NCBI GenBank assembly: GCA_020465985.1
Contig: JAANYP010000257.1
Location: 780,706 to 844,705 of the forward strand
Origin: Centrapalus pauciflorus
Taxonomy: Eukaryota; Streptophyta; Magnoliopsida; Asterales; Asteraceae
Length of the DNA: 64,000 nt
Reading direction: 5' to 3'
This document shows, in pieces, positions 25,488-39,000 of this stretch. Made by a program: the position numbers and the translations under genes. Within the stretch, counting starts at the first letter, position 1, and each line of letters starts with the position of its first letter. The notes beneath the pieces were generated by a model. That model saw only the letters and a program-made list of their open reading frames with translations. It ran no database searches and had not been told where the DNA came from.

Positions 25488-25813
25488 AGGGGACATTTGG
25501 TTCACAAGAATCTGATGGAATTTGATGAAATTGGAATGAAAATTTCATTCCAATGTGTTGTTTGACAGTAAAAATAATTGGAATGAAGATTTATTTAAAA
25601 AAAAACACCACTTTTGAAGGATTCTATTTTCTTTGGGTTAGTGCCATGGAATTTAAATTTCATTCCAAAGATTTTAACAGTTCTTAAACCAAACCATAGA
25701 CTTCATCTTCACCAGCCTTCATTTCTATTTCGACATATTCCATTACTTCCAGAATTCCATTCATTGACATGTTCCTATCCAGGAATAAAAATTCTGCGTA
25801 CCAAACGCCACCT
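25488..25813. mobile_element. hAT-type MITE, about 326 bp
   Basis: The ends AGGGGACATTTGGTTC and, reversed, AAGGTGGCGTTTGGTACG are inverted repeats of the GGxxxxxTTTGGT form. The interior contains repeated GGAATGAA/TTCATTCC words in both orientations. It is non-coding. Confidence 0.5.
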
Positions 25814-26593
25814 TATAGGATGGTAAATTCCGACGCCTATAATTCTTGAATTTGCCATAGTGCCACTAGCATGCATAGTTGGAGAATGTCGAACCCAAGC
25901 TGACAATAAACCTGACTATCCTTCGATTGAAGCTAAAACTTTTTGAAAAACGATTAACAATTAACATCCATTCCTGCTGATGTGATTTAACTTGGAAGTT
26001 TAAGCTTAATAAGCTGTCTACTTTTTAACGGTATTCTAAAAACGAAGACAACTCTACAAGATCCAAAGTACATCAAGTTGTTGATATAAATTCCATTTAG
26101 AGATTTCCTGATAAGCAACACCAAACCGGCAACGAAATATTGAAAATTTTATATCGAGAAGATATATAGCCAATGAAACGACAGTAGCTGCACTTCAAAA
26201 ACCATGTCACGCGCCTTGCACTAAACGCTTGATCGAGAAAATTAACCACTTTGTTTTGCCTTAATTTCCCCTATTTTATATAACGACATATCCGTATTAC
26301 TGATTGCCATTTATTTCCTTACAACCAAAGAAGGATCGGAGCAATTACATGAGATATATGTCTGATATCAAGATATATATTATTCAAGACCCAACCATTT
26401 AAATACTTGAACCCGAAATAGTAACTTTGGGGGGGATCGATCTTTGATGAAATAATTTTCATATATTTGACTTTCATATCAGATCTAGGACTTAAAACAA
26501 TGACACCACCACATTGATCGAAGACGAAGACGAAGACGAATACGACCAAGTTTTAACCGGCCTTCACACAAATACACCCACTTTTTTTCAAAA
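25814..26593. other. Intergenic DNA
   Basis: No gene or repeat boundary was recognised. The open frame at 26319-26549 has no family features. Confidence 0.4.
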
Positions 26594-26602
26594 TGGTATA
26601 TT

Positions 26603-26891
26603 GGGCTTATTATGAAAAAAATCAATATATTTTCACGTTTTTTTGTGTTTTCATCTCTTCATATTATTTTTTCCAGAAAAGTATTCAAGTTAATTTTTCT
26701 TTCTAGTTTAGTGAAATTTGACTATTGAAACCCCGTTTTTCAGTTTTAAAAACTCGGCTCGGGCTCTAATAGTCAGATTTTACAAAACTAGAAAAAATAT
26801 ATTAACTTGATGTCTTTTCTGGAAAAAAATAACATTGAGAGACGAAAACGCAAAAATTATGAAAACAAGTTTGGTTTTTCATAATAAACCC
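26603..26891. mobile_element. Fold-back MULE-type MITE, copy 1 (289 bp)
   Basis: The ends GGGCTTATTATGAAAAA and, reversed, GGGTTTATTATGAAAAA are inverted repeats that continue for most of the element (TTCCAGAAAAG, CAAGTTAAT on both arms). Flanks TGGTATATT and TAATATATT agree at 7 of 9 positions, a decayed 9-bp target duplication. A second copy is at 43147-43427. Confidence 0.72.
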
Positions 26892-26989
26892 TAATATATT
26901 TTGCACCACCTTGTATTGTGATGCGAGTATTTAGGCACAAAAATTCATTACCGTAATTAAAAAAAGATTAACGTTGATTAGTTTATATA

Positions 26990-29187
26990 GAGGTGGGTTC
27001 AATGGAGAACTCCATGCATCGAAGAACCTTGAAGAACCTCCATGCATGTAACATCCCAATTTTTAATTATATGTAATTTACAAGTATTTGGACTTAATGA
27101 TGGTATTAATTAATTATTACTACAATTTAAGTTATTTTGATCATTATATCAGTTAAAGTAGAAAATACGAAGTTGAGGGTACAATATGCAATTGAGCCAA
27201 AATAGAGATAAAAAGGGAGAACCCTTTCATTTTTCACACTTCACTCTCTCACTACACTCTCTCTCTAAAACCGGTTTCTCTCTCTACTCTCTCTTCCTCT
27301 CGGCTCCATCCAAGAAAACACAAGAATTCAACAAATTTCAAGTGCAAAATCTGGAAACAAGTTGCAAGTTAGGAACTATAACAGTTGCAACATACGATTC
27401 GAGGTAAATATCATTCAATCTTTCGAATTTATGATGTTTTTGGTTCGGTTTTAAAGTGAACCGATTTCTAAGATTAAAGTAGCAATTGTTAATGCATGTT
27501 GGAATTTATGGTTGCAATCTTTAAGTCAAGCATGTATGTTGTTGTATACAAAAATTCAGAATCAGATTCGAAGTTTAAGTATGATTTTGGAATTAAGTGT
27601 GTGTTTTAGTGTGTGTGTTCATCGAAACTTGTAGAAAAATGGACATAAATGGGTTGTTTTGATGCATAAATATGATGATATAAGTTAAATAATAGCATCT
27701 AAGTTCATATTTACAGTATTAGACTCAAAAACATGCAAAAATGGTCAAAGACTAAATTCTGGAAAATATTAGAAAATTTTCTAAGTATGAACTCGGATGA
27801 TGATCCATCCGAATTCGGATTCCCTATTTTCGGATCATACTCAATTTCGGACCACTAGCTAATTTCGGATACTTACCCAATTCGGATCCCCATACCCATT
27901 TCGGATCCATGTACATTTCGGACATGTCCCAATTCGGACCAAAAACCCACTTCGGACCACACACAATTCGGATCCAACCAACTTCGGACCATCACCCCAA
28001 ATTCAGACCATCCGAATTCGGATGTGGTCCGAATTCAGAACCCAATTACATTTAATATTACAGAATACAATTTAAGCAATTACTGACACAAATTCACTAT
28101 TACACCTACTTTACAGATCATTGTGGTGTTATCAAAACACACATTGATTCAGGATCAAGTCACAAAACCAATCACTGTGAGTAACAGATTGTCATTCGAA
28201 CATTTATTGTTTTTGCATTCATGTTTATACATTCAATGGCATGTTCACATTGTTCATATACTTCATTTGGCACTCATGAAATGATTTGTTGTTATGATGC
28301 ACACTCGTACTTGACATGTAATACACATGTAGCTTGCGTTCATTTGAAAGTGCATCTATTTACATCATGCTTGCACTGCATGATCATTACTTCATAATCT
28401 GATGCGACCTGGACTGGGGCTGACAGCAGGCCACTGTCGGGGACTGATCATCCCACTCGTATCCCATCAGGTTCGGCACATCCCCGATCAGCATTTGAAC
28501 TGCCAACCCCATGCTAGCAATGCATGGTTTACACACACATTGAGGCTTACACTGCCTGTACACACATACATGGGGCTTACACTGCCCATGGTTAAGCATT
28601 GTTTGTAAAGAAATATTTGTTGTATGCATAATCTGTTATCTCACTAAGCATTTAGCTTACTGTTGACTCACATTGTTTCAGGCAAAGGCAAAAGTGTAGC
28701 TGGACCTTCATCTTAAGCAATCAAATTCTTATCTCGGTGACCTTAGAAGCTAATTGGTACATGGACGATGTAGCTTTGGGGCTGGGAATTTGTTACTATT
28801 AAAACAATTATGATGATGTAATAGTTAGACTTTATCACTATAGACATTTACTTTCATTGCTTTAGTGTGGATTCGCTTAACTCTGATTTAAGTACTCAAT
28901 TTCAATTATTATGATACTCATTGGGTTGTTAGTCGATCCTGGAGATTACAATTATATCATTAATTCATGAGGACGTCTCAATGCACCACCACAAATGCAT
29001 CACAATTCCCCCGTAATGCATCATTATTTCCACGTGATGCATCAAATTCTCGCGTGATGCATCGATTTCTACATTATTTCCACGTGATGCATCAAATTCC
29101 CGCGTGATGCATTTCAGTTTTTCTAGCGATGTATTGTGGTTCTCCAAGGTTCTTCGATGCATAAGGTTCTCCATTGAACACACCCCA
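26990..29187 (+). mobile_element. TIR element family B, copy 2, split by a solo LTR
   Basis: The left end GGTGGGTTCAATGGAGAACT and the reversed right end GGGTGTGTTCAATGGAGAAC are inverted repeats. They continue to ATGCATCGAAGAACCTTG on both sides. The family B signature (GGTTCAA-TGAGAAC then GCATCG) identifies it. TATATA tracts flank it. The right part holds tandem CACGTGATGCATCAAATTC-type units (about 28985-29115). A solo LTR is inserted at 27047. Confidence 0.72.
27047..28980 (+). mobile_element. Solo LTR of a gypsy-type retrotransposon (1,934 bp) with 5-bp target duplication
   Basis: It begins TGTAACATCCCAA, ends GAGGACGTCTCA, and is bracketed by ATGCA at 27042-27046 and 28981-28985. It contains a CT-rich leader (27235-27300) and a block of GAATTCGGAT/TTCGGACCA repeats (27790-28040). 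A GACAGCAGGCCACTG-containing block and a CTCACTAAGC/CTTACTGTTG segment are also found, in related form, in the LTR at 14042-16452. No internal domain follows, so it is a product of LTR-LTR recombination. ORFs inside it are not genes. Confidence 0.82.
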
Positions 29188-30310
29188 GTTTATATATATA
29201 AACTCAAACATTAGAATATTACATGGGACAAATTAAATAAAAAAATATTAATTGTGTGACAAGAAATGAAGAAAAACACATTAAATGCTCGTTACAAATT
29301 TTTTTCAATACAGTCTGGAACTTTTTTTTTCTTTTTTTGCTATTATTGGTATAATTATACTATTATTGTAAATAATCATTAACAGATTTCACTAGTTTTT
29401 ATACAATAATTTATGCAAATTTAAAATCGTTTAGCTTTGTACACTTATTAGTTATTAATGAATTGGTCCTAGTTATTATTGTCATCATGTTTTATAATTA
29501 ATAATGTATATTTTTTCAAAACGTTATTTACAAAGTATTGATATTAGTCGAATAATAAAATAATATTAAACATTATAATATATAGTTTAGGGTAGATGCA
29601 ATAATGGTTTAATGTAAGACCAAGAAAGTAACAAGGTGCTACTTTTGCTAAATGGGAGGAACCCAAAAAATATTTGTAGTATTTTGAGACCTAAGTTGGT
29701 TACATGTGCAAGTATTATTATACTTTAAGTTTCACACCACCATGTTTTATTTACATTTTTAACTTAATTTTTTAATTAATTATAATTGTCGATCTTGCTA
29801 CATTAAAATTTATGGGTGCAAACAAATCAAATGTTTTTATCTAGGTACGTGATGATTTATTTTTGAATTTGATTCAATAAAGTCAAAATTTATACCATTC
29901 GGATATATAAAACCGAGCTTGAACAAGTAAGGATTATATAAAATCATAAATTCTCAAACTGGTTTATCGAGTTTTTAGAATCATATATATATGTTAGCCT
30001 CTATGTCGAATTTGAATAAGACTTTTTTAAAAGTTTGAGCTCAAACTTTTATTCTTAAATATAAAACAAGAAGACTTGTTCGAGTTATCAAATCTATTTG
30101 TATTTCATGTATGGTCAGGTGGTTGAACATCTTGAAATACAAAAATTTTGATGATGTATGTTATAAAAAAAATTCATCCTTTGGGGTTTCTACCAACTGA
30201 TCACATGGTAAACATTGAGTTGGTAAATCACATAATTCATACTTAAGATATATATGACAAGGTAATTCGGAAATGACGATATAGACTTCCACATGTGAGT
30301 CAAGAGTATG
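29188..30310. other. AT-rich intergenic DNA
   Basis: No gene or bounded repeat was recognised. Confidence 0.45.
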
Positions 30311-31302
30311 GGTGTAATCGAGTCGAGTACGTATCATCAACCTCGAGCTCGAAACTCGAATCAAGCTCGATCGAATCTCATTCAATGGCGGATCCAAATA
30401 AAAAATTTATAGGGGTCATTAAACAAAATTATGAATGTCATTATTTTTAGGCTCAAACCTTTATTCATGATACACGTATAATATATGTAAATCGCTTGCA
30501 GTTGGTCCACAAAAATATTCTCATCCGTATAGCTAAATAATCCTTTGATAAAATTTTAGTAACTTTCACGCGAAGTTTTTTCCGACATATATAGATACTC
30601 ATCATATGAATATGTAACCATGTCATATGCTAGTTGTTGAATAGTTGATATCGTTTTTATAATGTTGTAAATTCTATTCTACCTCTATCATCTCATCGCA
30701 AAATAAAAAAATTCAAAATTTTGTTCCATACCGTTAACCATTCAGAGGAGCAGTTCTTGCATATTAAAAACCTACTTCTGAAAATATCAGCTCCATAGAA
30801 TGGATTCTCTGAAAATAATCATGCAAATGACGTTGATCTGCAGCTTCACAATCTACCGGCTTGTGTCCTACGTGGCGGGGCCGATAAGCAGACAGTGTGT
30901 GGACATCGTACACCCTAAGGAGTAGTTAGTGTAAAATTAAATAGAAGCAACAAGTGAGAATGTGAGATACTTGAGATCCATTCAAAGAAAAATTTTGACC
31001 GACAATATGACTCAAGTTAAAACTACTCAAGAAGTTTGTCGAATTCGTGTATTAAATTACCTAGCTCATGCTTTTGAAATTTATCGAGCTTATATTATAT
31101 GAATCACGATTTATATATTAATATCAAGTGACATGTTGAGTAAATATTCAGCTTTGTGAAATTGAGTTATTGAGTCGTTGGTGTGTATGTTTTAAGTGAT
31201 TTTTAACAAACTATCGAGCAAATTCGAAAGTATATATTGTTACCTTCCCGACTTTTGACCTTCGAGTTCCAATATAAAGTTCCTACTCGTCTTGATTACA
31301 CC
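30311..31302. mobile_element. TIR element of about 1 kb, degenerate
   Basis: The left end GGTGTAATCGAGTCGAGTA and the reversed right end GGTGTAATCAAGACGAGTAG match at most positions. Inside, CTCGAGCTCGAAACTCGAA and TTCGAATTCGAG-like words are again inverted. A segment starting AATGGCGGATCCAAATAAAA (30385) looks like a second insertion. No coding region and no sure target duplication were found. Confidence 0.45.
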
Positions 31303-32527
31303 TCTTTGCAAAGTTTGCATGCTTCATTTTTCAATTTTGTTTATTAGAGATGTTTTAAGTAATTCATTTATTTTGTTGGTAACGATTTATTACATAATAA
31401 AAGACAATGTTATGATGCTTTTATACATCTGAACTAAAAGAAGTATATATTAATAAGTTAAAATCTGCTACTGTCATCAACTTTTCTGTGACAGTGATTT
31501 ACATACTTTTTACATGTAATTAATTAATTAATTAATTAATTTTGTAAAATAATATAAATATTATTGTAATAATTATTTTCCACCGTTTGAAGATGGTCAA
31601 ACCTGCCCTTATCGTGACTGTGAAAAGATGAAAAAGAACCCCCTTTCATGGTGGCCTCGATATAAAAAGTGAGGGTTCTTTTGGTAATTTAATTTGGGCA
31701 GCCATAATTGCAAGAGATCAAAGCTGTAAGAAACAAAGATGCCCATGGATCTCCCGTGCTCCATTTTTATTAATTTATTTACTTATTCTCATGTATATAT
31801 ATACGTACACGTTATTACACACACACATATATATATTATTTTATTTTATTTTAAAAATAATAGTATTTAAGCTTTATATTTATTAATATTAAAAATAATA
31901 TATGAATTATATTTATTTTAATTTATTATAGAAATAATAAAGTGTAAAAGTGTGATGTGGTGATATCATATGACAATTCATGTTCTCTTCATTTATATAG
32001 ATTATATTATATGTAAAAATAAAATTTAAATCATACTGATTAAATATATATAAGTTTAAAAATAAAAAATTTAAAAGTTGATAAAAAAATTAACTAATAT
32101 TCACATATGTTTAACAAGTTATAAGAGTTAATGACAAATAAGATATAATTCTTGTATTTTTTTTAAGAAACTAATATTTATATATTTAATCTTAAACTTA
32201 TATACATTTTACATGTACGTAATTTCATTTTAATTAAAGTAATATTAACGGTTTTAATAGTTAGGTGTTAGACTCCGATGTATACATGTTAACATGTATA
32301 TGTATGAACGTATTAGATTATGAGTTTGTTTAACACGACTAGCTGGAGTTATGAGCTAGAGCTTTTGAGAACTGTAGGTTAATATTTTTAAAAATGTGTT
32401 TGGTAAATATAGTTGTATCTGTAGCTTTAGTATTAAATGATATAAAATGACATTGCTATTAATTAAAAGTTGTAGTTTATAATTATTCGGAGGGTTTAAA
32501 ATTAATTTGGTTTAAAATTAAAAGATG

Positions 32528-32529
<2 letters not shown>
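31303..32529. other. AT-rich intergenic DNA
   Basis: A somewhat less AT-rich stretch at 31580-31780 carries a short ATG-initiated frame (31740) that is soon lost in repeats. I see no supported gene. Confidence 0.4.

Positions 32530-32624
<95 letters not shown>
32530..32624. repeat. (AT)n microsatellite
   Basis: A pure AT tract directly abuts a family A TIR element. Confidence 0.97.
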
Positions 32625-32626
<2 letters not shown>

Positions 32627-33059
32627 TTTGGGTTCAAATGAGTACCACTAGTTTTGCGGAGTACCGGAGGTACCTCGCTTAAAACCATTTTTTTTGAAAT
32701 TTTTTTTCATAATCATGTTTAAATTAATAATATAAGACTACTTGCAAAAAATCACACCTAAACACACACTAGAACTATGTGAAACGTGCAAGTTCACATG
32801 AACTGCACTGTTGTGAACGTATGTTCACAACTAAGCATGTTCACATGAATTTTTTCACGTTCACATGACTTTTAAGAGGCTAGAAAGTGTGAATGTGTGT
32901 AATCTTTTACGAATAGGCTTATATTATTTGTATCTAAATTAATATGAAAAAAAATTAAAAAAAAAACTTTTTTTCGGAGCATGTTCACATATAAAACCCG
33001 TGTGTTCACAGGTACTCACGGTACTCTGCATTTTTTAGGTACTCACACGAACCATATTC
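32625..33059 (+). mobile_element. TIR element family A, intact copy 3 (435 bp) in (TA)n
   Basis: It is nearly identical to 12782-13217 in length, termini (GATTTGGGTTCAAATGAGTA at the start, ACTCACACGAACCATATTCT at the end) and interior. A (TA)n tract lies on the left and TATATATACACAC on the right. High identity between copies and matching ends point to a recently active non-autonomous family. Confidence 0.75.

Positions 33060-33104
<45 letters not shown>
33060..33104. repeat. (TA)n(CA)n microsatellite
   Basis: A short TA tract is followed by about 16 CA units. Confidence 0.93.
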
Positions 33105-33109
<5 letters not shown>

Positions 33110-33359
33110 CTTTAATTAGGGCATGTGTATTTGTAACATAAAAAAACAAAGCAATATAAATAAGATGTTTGACCGATTCTAGACACATCATGATGGCTGT
33201 CAATAAAAATATCAGATGATGAGTTTTTATTATCTTTAGCCCCAAGAGAATCATTGGCAAGGATGCCAAGTAAAAATACAGCTATGTCAGCACCATGTTA
33301 GCTTTGTCATATTTTGCCATTTGAATGTCATCATGAGGGTGTGGTTGTTATCCTTTGCC

Positions 33360-33483
<124 letters not shown>

Positions 33484-33497
33484 CATAGAGAGAGAAA

Positions 33498-33713
33498 GGA
33501 TCAGGTTCATCAGCGTACCCATATAATTCTAGCGTACCCTGTTGTGAATGATTATTCACATATATTTTTTTTGCATAGACATGTATAAGATAACATTATT
33601 AAAAACTTTTTTAAGGTTAATTTAAACATAGTTACGGAAAAATTTTAAAAAACTTTTTTAAGATTGGTACCTTCGGGTGCACTTGATTTCGATAGATATT
33701 TTTTGAACTTGAC
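33498..33713 (+). mobile_element. TIR element family D, short copy (about 216 bp)
   Basis: It starts GGATCAGGTTCATCAGCGTA with a second GCGTACC block. It ends CACTTGATTTC...TTTTTGAACTTGAC before TATATATA. It is the deleted relative of 23285-23690. The ends form imperfect inverted repeats around GTTCA and GTACC. Confidence 0.6.
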
Positions 33714-34003
33714 TATATATATATAATACACACATTATTGGCTTGCGCCTTGCATTAATATTCATTTATAACTTTGAAGAAAAAAAATCTCATCCTCAAT
33801 GATGAACTCGAAGTTCGACTCCAATTTAACTAGGAAATTCTTGAGTTGACGCGGGGTGAAGATCGGAACGAGAAATTCCCGATATAAAATAACACGGATG
33901 AGAAACACTTTAATCTCCGAATCCAAATTCCGATTCTATTCCATGTTTTAATATAAATTATTATGTGTAGTTAATTTACAATATAAGTTATTAATTATAT
34001 TTA

Positions 34004-35710
34004 GAGTAAATTACATAAATGGTCCCTGTGGTTTGCATAAAACTTTGGATATGATCCCTGTGGTTTCAATTTTGCATAAACGGTCCTTATTTTCACTGTT
34101 TACTTGCAAAATGGCCCCTCTGCCGTTAACTTTAACAATCAAATGGTTAAATCTTTTATAATGACCATTTTACCCTTTTCCAATGATAACATTTTGGTCC
34201 CTCAAGTTTGTAGTTCATTTTAGTTTTGGTCCCTCAAGTAAATTTTTTTATTTAACTCTTTTATTATTATTATTATTGTTATTGTTATTTATTATTAATT
34301 TAACTCTTTACATATTAATTTATTGTTTATTAAGTTTCCTATATTTTAATATATTTTTTAATTTAAATTTCAAACTTATGTATTTCTTTTATTATAAACA
34401 ATTGTATCAAATTAGAATCCATTTCGTTTTTTTATCTTTTTCAAATGAAAAAATACAAACATTTTATATTGTAATTTTCCAAACCAAATAAATTTGAACC
34501 TTAAGCTTTTATTTGTTTTTACAAACGGAAAAAAGTTACTAACCATTCATGTTTTAAGTTTTTTCATTTTCTAAACGTAAAAAGGTACGAAAACCAATCT
34601 GTTTTTTATTTTTTTTCTGCACCAAAAGATTCAACCCATTCCGGTTTTTTGTTTTGGAAAACAAAAATAAATACAAACCATTCTGTTATTAGTTTTTGCA
34701 AACGAAAAAACTACGAATAATTCTGATTTTCAGTATTTCCAAAAAAAAATCATTTTATTTTCTAGTTTTTCGAACCAAACCATTACCTTTTATTTTTTTC
34801 TCCGAACGAAAAACTACGAACCATTACGTTTTGAAGTTTTTCCAAAAAATGAAGTAGTGTGTAGCCTTTTTGTTCGGAAAAACTAAAAAAATGGAATAAC
34901 TTGTAGTTTTTTATGATTGGAAAAAATTAAAAACGTAATGATTAGTATAACATAAAAATCAAACAAAAAAATAGACTATTTCATTTTTTGAAAAATCGTA
35001 TTTTGTACGTTTGAAAAAGCTAACAAATCAAAATGGATCTATTTTTTTGTTCGATTTTTATGTTATTCTAAGCATTAGGTTTTTAACTTTTTCCAATCGT
35101 AAATACAAACCATTCCATTTTTTTTAGTTTTTCTTGAACAAAAGACTATACACTATTTCATTTTTTTTTTTGAAAAAACTTTAAAACGTATGGTTCGTAG
35201 TTTTTCGTTCGGAGAAAAAAATAAAAGGTAATGGTTTGATTCGAAAAACTAGAAAAATAAAATGATTTTTTTGTTTGGAAAACCTGAAAATTAGAATTAT
35301 TCGTAGTTTTTTCGTTTACAAAAACTAATAACAGAATTGTTTGTATTTATTTTTGTTTTCCAAAAAAAAAAAATTGGAACGAGTTGAATTTTTTGGTGCA
35401 GAAAAAGAAACGGATTAGTCTTCGTAGTTTTTTACGTTTTAAAATGAAAAAACTTAAAACATGTATGGTTAGTAACTTCTTTTCGTTTGTAAAAACAAAT
35501 AAAAGCTTAAGGTTCAAATTTTTTTGGTTTGGAAAACTACAATATAAAATGTTTGTATTTTTCACTCGAAAAAGCTAAAAAGGAAAATCGATTCTAATTT
35601 GATACAATTATTTATAATAAAAGAAATAAATAAGTTTGTAATTTAAATTAAAAAATACATTAAATTATAGGAAACTCAATAAACAAAAAATTTAATACGT
35701 AAAAAGTGAA

Positions 35711-35744
<34 letters not shown>

Positions 35745-36026
35745 GTAATAATAATAATAATAATAATAAAAGGGTTAAATAAAAAAATTAAGTTGATGGA
35801 CCAAAATTAAAATGAACTACAAACTTGAGGGACCAAAATATTATCAAACAAAAGGGCAAAATGGTCATTATAAAAGATATAACCATTTGATTGTTAAAGT
35901 TAACGGCAGAGGGACCATTTTTGCAAGTAAACAGTGAAAATAAGGACCATTTATGCAAAATTGAAACCACAATGACCGTATCCAAAATTTTACGCAAACC
36001 ACAGGGACCATTTCTGTAATTTACTC
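34004..36026. mobile_element. Giant fold-back Mutator-like element (2,023 bp) with 9-bp target duplication
   Basis: The element is one long inverted repeat: GAGTAAATTACATAAATGGT at the start pairs with ACCATTTCTGTAATTTACTC at the end. Pairing of the arms continues for roughly 1 kb to a centre near 35015. Examples are TTTATTTGTTTTTACAAACG against CGTTTGTAAAAACAAATAAA, and the (TTA)n run at 34263 against the (AAT)n run at 35716. It is flanked by the identical 9-mer TTATATTTA at 33995-34003 and 36027-36035. Long TIRs and a 9-bp duplication are the marks of Mutator-like elements. It carries no transposase. ORFs in it are spurious. Confidence 0.88.
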
Positions 36027-36035
36027 TTATATTTA

Positions 36036-39000
36036 ATATATATTATTAAATATCAATAATAACTTTCGTATAGTTTTAAATATTAGTGTTTTATTTTTCC
36101 TTATAAGTTTTATAAGCATTTTGCATAGATTTTTTTTTGTTTTAGTTTCATTATAAATTACTAATGATATATGTAAATACCTAAAAAATTTTGAATTAAA
36201 TTTTTATTTAAATTTATTTACATTTTTCTTGTACTAAACTACTATCTATAGTTTAAACTCATTAAAATTTTAGGATGTTGAAAACCCGATTCCCCGATAA
36301 GGATTTCCAATTAGGACGGGTATGACGATATTAACTCGTTCTTCGACGAGAATAGGACGTGAAAAGTAAGAAGTAGGGATGTGGATGAGAAATGAGATCC
36401 TCTCTCATCCTGTCTTATTGTCATGCCTATTTATAATGTCTGAGTATTCAAATGCTGCATAAATAATGAATTGCTAGTAAACTAATTTCTCACTAATTAG
36501 CTTTGATATTAAAAATATTAATTTGTAGGTTCTTGGTAGCCTTTTTCCCACCACCTCTACTCAATTAATTAGTTAATTATATTTTTAAATTTTATTAAAC
36601 GACGTCCATTATTTCCAAAGTGAATTTATAAATTATAACACCCCAACAACTTTTTGAAATTAAGATTATTAATGTTTTGCAATTAATCTTATTTGATAAT
36701 AATATTGTTTTATCTTATAAAATCTTGATTCCATCAATCATTATTACACAATTTCAACAACAAAATAAAACAATGAATGAAGATGAAGGTTGATTTATTG
36801 TTACTTAAGAACTATGTTTATCTCTTATTTATTCTATAGATTGTTTGTGTATCGTCTTTCAAAATACCTAAAAGTCTTTTGAAGCGTTGAGTGAGATTAT
36901 TCTTTGCTTTATAATAAATCGTTGAAATAAAACAAAATACGTTGCTTGTGTTTTTTTTCTTTCTATCTTTTTTTCTCTCAAAGAATCTTTCTTCACTTCA
37001 TAGCCTATGAACTTCATTGTTGATTTTATTAATTTATATAGTTAATGGGTTGCTTTGGGACTTAAGTGTTCTTTGTTATATAAAAGATTAAATGTCTGAA
37101 ATCATTTTCATGTCTGTAGTTAGAACAAAATATATTTCCACGTGAATAAATAAGTTGCTCTAAGAGAGTTTATTGCAAAAAGCAAACAAGGCCCTAGGCT
37201 CAATGGCTCATACACACGATCGATCCATTTGCTTTTTTAAGTATTTTTACCATATCGTTTACAACAACATACATGTTTTGTCATAAATCTCAAACAATAT
37301 ATATCTATATATAGGTAACATGTATGATGATATATTGCCATAACTAATTGCACAAACTTCAATGAGGATTGCATGCAACTCTTGTAATATATGCATACCA
37401 TTTGAATTATGGTGGGCATGTTGTGACACAAAGAAAAACATCAAGAAATGGACACAAACAATCTTGTTTTTTTAGGATTGACAAGATATGTATGTATGTA
37501 TGTACGTATGTGATGTGATATTGATCTTATGTTTGTTTTGTTTGGTTCCCTTTGGATCACATCAAATGTTTCAAGTTCTTTCCCCTTTTTCCTCTGAAAA
37601 ATCTTATCATTTCCCACTTTTCTGTTGCAATTTCAGTTAACAAAACATACCAGAAATTGTTGTGATAGAAAGTAGCATTTTTATGGGAACCTTCAATCCT
37701 CCATGACTTGCCCCATACATTCTTCCCCCCAACCTACCCTACCCAACCCACCCCCACCCCCACCCCACCTCAACATTCAAGAATCAAGATTCTAGCTACC
37801 TTCTTACCAACTAGCAAATCTTTGAACCAAATTATCCCAACAACTAATATTTAATGATCAATAGATAAATGTACAGTTTTAGTTTTGTTTCTTTCTTTTT
37901 GGTAATTCTATTTCAATCATTGGTGATGAGATCCTTAAGGTTCATTTGATTTTTGCACTCTTTTTTATGAAAATGTATGAGATCCATGAAAACAAAAACC
38001 TTTAAATGTTTGATGTTTCGAATTCTATATATATAGAGACGCAATTTTATAACGTTTGATGTTTATAAACAGTAGACGCTATACCTAAAAATACTTCACA
38101 CTTGATCCAAAAAGAAAAATGGAAATCTTTTAATGAATGAGTGTAGATTAACCATTTTTTGTATTTCTCAAAAATTTTAATTGGGATATGCACTATTGAT
38201 TTATTACACCTGACCAGTTAAAATCTGAGTTCACACCGATTAATCGATTATTAGAACAATAAACATGATAATAAGTTAACCTATTCGATGTTTCTTCATT
38301 TAAGAGTATTCAGTATTCAAGATATGATAATTAAGAACATGAAATAAAGTACGTGTTTGGCTAGATAATGATGAGAGACATATCCAAACACCAAAATTAG
38401 CATAAACTTAAAACCATTTTTTTAGTTTATGTTAAATATTTTGACAGTAACTTTTACATGTGATGACATATAGTACTAAAAAGTGCTAAAATGAAAAATC
38501 AAATATTTATGAAAAATGTTGAATCAAAGAAGATAAGTCAAATTAACGTGTTATTTCATGATTCAACAGTAAACGTTGAATAAAAATAAAATGATCATAA
38601 ATCCCACCAGAGTAATAAAAAATATGATGAATTCACATTTTCATTAATGTATAAATTTCTGGTAGAATCCATATTCATTACATACATATTTAAATATTTT
38701 AATCAAAATTTAAAGATATATATATTCAAGAAAAATAAAATAAAAACAAAATGAAGTGAAAGTGAAAGTGAAAGGAGATGGATATGTGCATGGTACTGTG
38801 CAAAGGGTCAAACATTAACACTTACCACTTATAGACATGTACCAAATAGGGAGCATATCATTATGGGCTTTCACAACCATTTAATAGTATTTACTATTTA
38901 CTCCAAAATAAATATCTTTATTCTAAATTATATATATATATTTGAAATGTATTAATTAACATAGATGATAATATTACAATAATTTAACTTATTTCTTTTT

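Noticed and set aside
27186..28629. Short ORFs near 27.2 and 28.4 kb
   Set aside because: They lie inside the solo LTR.
31738..31860. Short ATG-initiated frame after a less AT-rich leader-like stretch
   Set aside because: It runs quickly into TATA and CACACA repeats with no splice-supported continuation.
34183..35997. ORFs in the 34-36 kb region
   Set aside because: They lie in the palindromic element, appear in mirror-image pairs and are Phe/Leu/Lys-rich low-complexity frames.
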